Source of the DNA: Actinomycetota bacterium
GTDB lineage: Bacteria; Actinomycetota; Thermoleophilia; Solirubrobacterales; Solirubrobacteraceae
Assembly: GCA_005788585.1 (NCBI GenBank)
Contig: SYBY01000014.1
Span: 1-17,619 of the forward strand
DNA: 17,619 nucleotides
Direction: 5' to 3'
Below, piece after piece: positions 14,143 through 17,619 of this stretch (positions are counted from its first letter, which is position 1; each line of letters begins with the position of its first letter). Made by a program: the position numbers and the translations under genes. Under the pieces are notes generated by a model. It made no database searches and was not told the DNA's origin. It saw only the letters and a list, made by a program, of their open reading frames with translations.

Positions 14143-15591
14143 GTGAGCACGGAGCACGACGCCATCCTGCAGGACCAGCGCTTCGGCCCCTATTTGGTCG
14201 AAGGCGTGCTTGGCCGTGGCGGCATGGGCGTCGTCTATCAGGGGCGGCACGTCCACCTCGACCGCCCCGCGGCGATCAAGGTGCTCGGCGACTGGTGGCG
14301 CGGCGACGAGGAGGCGCGCGAGCGGTTCCTGCGCGAGTCGCGCCTCGCGGCCCGGCTGCAGCACCCGAACATCGTCGCCATCTACGACGCCGGCGAGCTC
14401 GACGGGCGGCTCTACGTCGCCATGCAGCTCGTCCGCGGCGGCGACCTGCACACGCTGCTGGACAACGGCGCGCTCGCCCCCGCTCGCGCGCTGTCGATCA
14501 TCGAGCAGCTCGCATCCGCGCTGGACACGGCGCACGACGCCGGCCTGGTGCATCGGGACGTCAAGCCCGGCAACGTGCTGCTGGAGGGCGACCGCGCGGT
14601 GCTCTCAGACTTCGGGCTGATCAAGCCGCTGCACGCGCAGGGCCCGGAGATCACGCGGGTCGGCGAGTTCATGGGCACGGTGGAGTGGGCGGCGCCCGAG
14701 CAGATCGAGCCCGAGCGGTTCGGCCCGTTGAGCGCGCAGACCGACGTGTACGCGCTCGGGGCCCTGCTGTACGCGTGCCTGACCGGCGAGCTGCCCTACG
14801 ACGCCGACAGCGTGTCGCGCATGCTCTTCGCCCACCTGCACGAGCCGCCTCCCCGCCTGGATCGCTGCGGCGGCGAGGTCTCCGAGGAGCTCCAGGCGGT
14901 CATCGACCGGGCCATGGCCAAGGTGCCCGGCGAGCGGTTCATGAGCTGCGGCGACCTGGCGGCCGCGGCGCGCGAGGCGCTCGAGGCCGACGGCCAGGTC
15001 ATGCCCGTACCCGTCGGCCTGCCGCCGCGCCCGAGCGACCATGGCGACCGGCGGCCCAGCCAGCCCTCGTCGCCGCGCACACCGTCCGGTCTCGGCGGCG
15101 GGGACACCACCGCGCCGTCGCGGACCCGCCGCCCGCTGATCCTGGGAGCGGCACTCGCGCTCGTCGCCGCGCTCGCGATCGCCGCCGTGGTGGCGCTCGA
15201 CGGCGACGACGGACGCGCGGCCTACGCGGCGACGTGGCAGGTCAGCCGCGACGACTTCAACGCCGAGATGGACACCGCGGTCGAACAGGCCCAGACCAGC
15301 GGGTCGCTGGCCCTCCAGCGCGACTTCGCGATCGACGTCCGCGATGCCGCACGGCAGCATGCCCAGCGGCTGCGGGCGGTCACGCCGCCCGACGACCTGG
15401 CCAACGAGCAGGCGGCGCTCATCGACGCGCTGGTGCTGCTCGCCGACGAGGCGTCCAACGCGCTGGCCGCCTCGCGCTACGGGTCCATCGAACCCGTCCG
15501 GCGGTTCTCCGAGCGCCTCCAGCAGGGGCAGGATCCGGCGGACAGGGCGATCGACCGCGCGACCGCGCAGATCGACGAAGCGCTCGCCTGA
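14143..15591 (+). CDS. PknB-type transmembrane Ser/Thr protein kinase
   Basis: A 482-residue Hanks-type kinase. The cytoplasmic kinase domain (about residues 15-275) has the glycine loop GRGGMGVVY (24-32), Lys46 in AAIKVLG, catalytic loop HRDVKPGN (137-144, with Asp139), DFG (156-158) and APE (184-186), so all catalytic residues are present. A Pro/Ser/Arg-rich linker (about 285-330) leads to one membrane helix (about 331-351) and a roughly 130-residue extracytoplasmic domain rich in predicted helix. That domain has no PASTA repeats and I do not recognise it. The GTG start is supported by the kinase homology beginning at residue 13 and by the TAGGAT hexamer just upstream; no ribosome-binding site is visible. 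It diverges from the thioesterase gene and converges on the membrane-protein gene, with a perfect inverted repeat spanning the two stops. Its substrates are unknown. Confidence 0.93.
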   Translation: MSTEHDAILQDQRFGPYLVEGVLGRGGMGVVYQGRHVHLDRPAAIKVLGDWWRGDEEARERFLRESRLAARLQHPNIVAIYDAGELDGRLYVAMQLVRGGDLHTLLDNGALAPARALSIIEQLASALDTAHDAGLVHRDVKPGNVLLEGDRAVLSDFGLIKPLHAQGPEITRVGEFMGTVEWAAPEQIEPERFGPLSAQTDVYALGALLYACLTGELPYDADSVSRMLFAHLHEPPPRLDRCGGEVSEELQAVIDRAMAKVPGERFMSCGDLAAAAREALEADGQVMPVPVGLPPRPSDHGDRRPSQPSSPRTPSGLGGGDTTAPSRTRRPLILGAALALVAALAIAAVVALDGDDGRAAYAATWQVSRDDFNAEMDTAVEQAQTSGSLALQRDFAIDVRDAARQHAQRLRAVTPPDDLANEQAALIDALVLLADEASNALAASRYGSIEPVRRFSERLQQGQDPADRAIDRATAQIDEALA

Positions 15592-15606
15592 CGCGACGCG
15601 TCAGGC
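15586..15606. terminator. Perfect 10-bp inverted repeat spanning two convergent stop codons
   Basis: The arms GCCTGACGCG (15586-15595) and CGCGTCAGGC (15597-15606) are perfectly complementary around a single A at 15596. The kinase TGA (15589-15591) is in the left arm and the membrane-protein stop (15601-15603 on the minus strand) in the right. It can form the same hairpin in either transcript, so a bidirectional terminator or 3'-end stabiliser is plausible; no U-tract follows. Confidence 0.5.
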
Positions 15607-16461
15607 AATCCGGTCGGCTCGCGCGCGCACCTCGCGCGCGGCGTCGAGCTGCGCGTCCGTCTGCTTGGCCTCCAGCTCGGATGCAGACACGCGCTTGGGA
15701 CCCTTGCCCTCCGCCACGAGCGCGGCGTTGGTCTTCCCGCCGACCGCGTTGCGCAGCGTCGTCTTGAGGCGGTCGGTGCGCCGGTCCGCGTAGCGCGCCT
15801 CCGCGCGCGCCTGTTTCGCGGGCCGCCGCTCGCCGTAGAACTTGCGCGCCCACAGCGAGGTCGGCTTGGCCAGGCGGACCGCTCCGATGAGCGAGACGAC
15901 CGGAACCAGGAGGCCGACCAGCCCGTGCGTGACGCGCTCCTTGGCGAAGCACACCAGGCTGAAGAAGAGCGTCGAGAGGGCCGTGAGGACGATCGCCCAG
16001 GCGCCCTGGTCGAAGTCGAACGGGTTGATGCCGAGGAGCAGGAGGCTCATGAGCGCCGCGGCGTAGAGCGCGGCGTCGATCGATGCGCGGCCCTGCTTGG
16101 CCCAGTACACGTCGCTGAGGTAGACCCAGAGGGCGAACTCGTCGATGGTCAGCCCCATCCCGATGCCGAACGCGACGGCGCACAGCTCGAACCACGGCGT
16201 CTCGTCGCGCAGGGTGAACGCGAGGGTCCCGGACGCCATCATCAGGCAGATGCCCCAGACCAGGTGATGGAGGTGGACGCCGCCGTCGGTCACCACGCTT
16301 CCCGGCCACCAGGTGGTGCTGCGGCCCAGACGGGCGCTGGTGCGGATGAAGAGGAACGACGCGAGGAAGGCGACGAGCAGGAGAAAGATGCCCTCGCGTC
16401 CGTGCTCTGCGATCTGGCCGTTCCAGAAGTCGGAGAACACGCTGGCGATGGTCATCATCAT
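15601..16461 (-). CDS. Integral membrane protein of unknown function with HLHH and DEFALW motifs
   Basis: A protein of up to 286 residues with about six hydrophobic segments (about 23-42, 64-84, 91-113, 129-145, 153-175, 178-196) and a basic, Ala/Arg/Lys-rich cytoplasmic-type tail (200-286) that looks coiled or disordered. Polar residues cluster at HLHHLVWGI (63-71) and TIDEFALWVYLSDVYW (105-120), followed by GRASID; such buried His and Asp/Glu groups are typical of metal- or proton-binding membrane proteins. I recall similar unnamed proteins in Actinobacteria but know no function. The gene opens with ATGATGATG: a GAGGG ribosome-binding site is 1, 4 and 7 nt from the three ATGs, so the third (start 16455, 284 residues) is probably the real start. 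It diverges from the fatty acid hydroxylase gene across 121 bp and converges on the kinase. Confidence 0.85.
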   Translation of the reverse strand: MMMTIASVFSDFWNGQIAEHGREGIFLLLVAFLASFLFIRTSARLGRSTTWWPGSVVTDGGVHLHHLVWGICLMMASGTLAFTLRDETPWFELCAVAFGIGMGLTIDEFALWVYLSDVYWAKQGRASIDAALYAAALMSLLLLGINPFDFDQGAWAIVLTALSTLFFSLVCFAKERVTHGLVGLLVPVVSLIGAVRLAKPTSLWARKFYGERRPAKQARAEARYADRRTDRLKTTLRNAVGGKTNAALVAEGKGPKRVSASELEAKQTDAQLDAAREVRARADRIA

Positions 16462-16534
16462 TCCCTCATCGGCGGGCGGGTGACGGGCCTGTAGCGTCGC
16501 ACGCCGGGCGGTTCTCTGCTGCCGATGGTCGCAT

Positions 16535-16540
16535 TAGGAT
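16535..16540 (+). promoter_or_regulatory. Candidate -10 element (TAGGAT) for the hydroxylase gene
   Basis: The same TAGGAT hexamer as before the kinase, here 42 nt upstream of the ATG at 16583, leaving a leader of about 36 nt with a GGGAG ribosome-binding site at 16574-16578. A weak TTCTCT sits 17 nt upstream. Confidence 0.4.
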
Positions 16541-16582
16541 GGACGGAGGAGCAGACCACCGGATCGACCCACCGGGAGCACC

Positions 16583-17239
16583 ATGACCCCCTCCACCGAC
16601 CGCCGCAGCGAGCGTCTCAAGGCCTCGCCTCGCATGTTCGAGAACGACGTGCTCGACAAGCTGTCCCGGGTTCACCCGGCCGTCCCCGTGGTGCTCTTCC
16701 TGCCCGCGATCGCGATCCTGTTCGTGCTCGGCTTCGACCGGCTGGGCGCCGTCACCCTCGCGTGGGTGGCCGCGGGCTACGTGTTCTGGACCCTCCTGGA
16801 GTACTGGCTGCACCGCGTGGTCTTCCACTGGGAGCCCGCGGACGGCCTCGGTGCACGACTGCACTGGATCATCCACGGCGTGCATCACGACCACCCGAAC
16901 GATCCGATGCGCCTCGTGATGCCACCGTCGGTGAGCGTCCCGCTGGCACTGATGTTCTACGGCGCGTTCCTCACGGTCCTGGGCAGCGAGCGGGCCATGG
17001 CGTTCGGGGCCGGGTTCCTGGCCGGCTACCTCGTGTACGACATGACGCATTTCGCCCTGCACCACCGCGTGCCGACGTCGCGGCTCGGCAAGCGCCTGCG
17101 CGAGCACCACATGCGCCATCACTTCCAGGACCACACGCGGGGCTTCGGGGTGAGCAGCCCCGTCTGGGACCGTGTCTTCGGCACGTCGCCGCAGGGCAGC
17201 CGCCGGGAACGTCCGGCCACGCGCGAGGTCGCGCACTAA
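16583..17239 (+). CDS. Fatty acid hydroxylase/sterol desaturase superfamily protein
   Basis: A 218-residue membrane di-iron enzyme. All the expected histidine clusters are present: HRVVFH (77-82), HWIIHGVHHDH (94-104), HFALHH (156-161) and HHMRHH (175-180), interleaved with hydrophobic segments at about 34-50, 55-75, 118-135 and 140-152. The stretch HGVHHDHPNDPMRLVMPP closely resembles fatty acid 2-hydroxylases (Scs7/FA2H type), so 2-hydroxylation of membrane acyl chains is the best inference; carotenoid hydroxylation by a relative is an alternative. A TAGGAT hexamer and a GGGAG ribosome-binding site precede the ATG. The gene lies 32 bp upstream of the flagellar rod-type gene and may be co-transcribed with it; a functional link is not evident. 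Confidence 0.9.
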   Translation: MTPSTDRRSERLKASPRMFENDVLDKLSRVHPAVPVVLFLPAIAILFVLGFDRLGAVTLAWVAAGYVFWTLLEYWLHRVVFHWEPADGLGARLHWIIHGVHHDHPNDPMRLVMPPSVSVPLALMFYGAFLTVLGSERAMAFGAGFLAGYLVYDMTHFALHHRVPTSRLGKRLREHHMRHHFQDHTRGFGVSSPVWDRVFGTSPQGSRRERPATREVAH

Positions 17240-17266
17240 ACCTCGGGCGCCCACGCGCCGACCACC

Positions 17267-17275
17267 GGGAGGTGA
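17267..17275 (+). promoter_or_regulatory. Strong ribosome-binding site that conflicts with the GTG start
   Basis: GGGAGGTGA is a near-perfect Shine-Dalgarno sequence. The only canonical start nearby, GTG 17272-17274, lies inside it, whereas an ATC at 17278-17280 is ideally spaced (5 nt after GGAGG). Confidence 0.5.
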
Positions 17276-17598
17276 ACATCGGCACGTCCCTCAGCGGCCT
17301 GTTCGCAGCGAAGACCCAGTTCGACGTCGCTGCGAACGACATCGCCAACGCGAACACCGCCGGGTACCGCCAGGCGCGGACCGAGCTCGCCGAGGGCAAC
17401 CCCGGGGTCCAGGTCACCGGGATCTCGAAGCCCGGGGACGCCGCCGGAACGCCCGCCGACCCGGACGCGCCCTCGGATGTCTCCCTCGCCGAGGAGATGA
17501 CCGACATGATCGTGGCACGCCACACCTACGGCGCCAACGCCCAGATGCTCCGCAGCACCATCGAGCTGCAGGGCGCGCTGTTCGACCGCCGCGTGTAG
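17272..17598 (+). CDS. Short flagellar basal-body rod-type protein (FlgC-like)
   Basis: A 108-residue protein made almost only of the two rod/hook family signature regions. The N-terminus, NIGTSLSGLFAAKTQFDVAA then NDIANANTAGYRQAR (residues 2-36), matches the flagellar rod motif with its NxANxxTxGY core. The C-terminus, DVSLAEEMTDMIVARHTYGA then NAQMLRSTIELQG (69-101), matches the Flg_bbr_C coiled-coil segment. The linker (about 37-68) is short and Gly/Pro/Asp-rich. FlgC proteins are usually about 130-150 residues, so this is a minimal version; a divergent FlgC or an unrecognised rod-like paralogue are both possible. No other flagellar structural gene is in the window. Start choice is unusual: GTG 17272 gives a conventional MNIG N-terminus but overlaps the ribosome-binding site; ATC at 17278 would suit the spacing. 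Confidence 0.82.
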   Translation: MNIGTSLSGLFAAKTQFDVAANDIANANTAGYRQARTELAEGNPGVQVTGISKPGDAAGTPADPDAPSDVSLAEEMTDMIVARHTYGANAQMLRSTIELQGALFDRRV

Positions 17599-17599
17599 A

Positions 17600-17617
17600 T
17601 ACAGTGCGGCGCTCGTG
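17600..17617 (+). promoter_or_regulatory. Candidate -10 (TACAGT) and GTG start of a following gene
   Basis: TACAGT (17600-17605) fits the TAnnnT pattern, and a GTG lies at 17615-17617, 9 nt on, resembling the near-leaderless arrangement before the kinase gene. The window ends at 17619, so nothing can be confirmed. Confidence 0.15.
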
Positions 17618-17619
17618 CC

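Noticed and set aside
14073..15767. A 564-codon plus-strand open frame over the kinase gene
   Set aside because: It is an Arg/Ala/Pro-rich out-of-frame shadow; the overlapping kinase frame has every catalytic motif.
17237..17262. TAAA and GCCGACCA as a sigma-28 promoter for the rod-type gene
   Set aside because: Spacing is 16 rather than 15, the last bases of the -10 do not fit, and the start of transcription would fall within the ribosome-binding site.

Overview
This is a high-GC (roughly 70%) chromosomal stretch from a motile actinobacterium. The mixture of genes (WhiG/FliA-type sigma factor, actinobacterial DUF3516 helicase, DrrA-like ABC exporter, PknB-type kinase, TreT-like synthase, and the exported HFCYAKRTGALEVVD-type domain) suggests the Thermoleophilia/Solirubrobacterales. 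That placement is inference from gene content; no rRNA gene is present. Genes are tightly packed: no gap exceeds about 180 bp. I see no tRNA, rRNA, CRISPR array, insertion sequence or prophage.

Layout. Positions 1-93 hold the 3' end of an unrecognised plus-strand gene. Next is a minus-strand run read from 4932 down to 100: a sigma-28 family factor, a small secreted protein ending in octad beta repeats, a membrane protein with a degenerate GGDEF and an intact EAL domain (predicted c-di-GMP phosphodiesterase), and a DedA membrane protein. Diverging from the sigma gene, a plus-strand operon (5047-7559) encodes an ABC exporter: one ATPase and two permeases, with start/stop overlaps. It is followed 31 bp later by a Ski2-like helicase (7591-10158). 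The rest alternates strands: TreT-like glycosyltransferase (-), methyl-accepting chemotaxis protein (+), hotdog thioesterase (-), Ser/Thr kinase (+), a conserved-looking membrane protein (-), then a fatty acid hydroxylase (+) and a very short flagellar rod-type protein (+).

How it fits together. Motility and c-di-GMP signalling form the theme: the sigma factor, EAL protein, chemoreceptor and rod-type protein are all in one 17.6 kb window, and a sequence resembling a sigma-28 promoter lies just upstream of the chemoreceptor. The other genes (exporter, helicase, trehalose synthesis, kinase, hydroxylase, DedA) look like envelope and stress housekeeping.

The oddest signals are damage-like changes at invariant positions. 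The Walker A lysine of the ABC ATPase is Thr, its first permease is frameshifted at a run of six G, and the normally near-invariant hairpin tip of the chemoreceptor carries about eight non-conservative changes. Either these genes are decaying or diverging, or the assembly has local errors. The secreted octad-repeat protein between the sigma factor and the EAL protein is the best candidate for an undescribed system.
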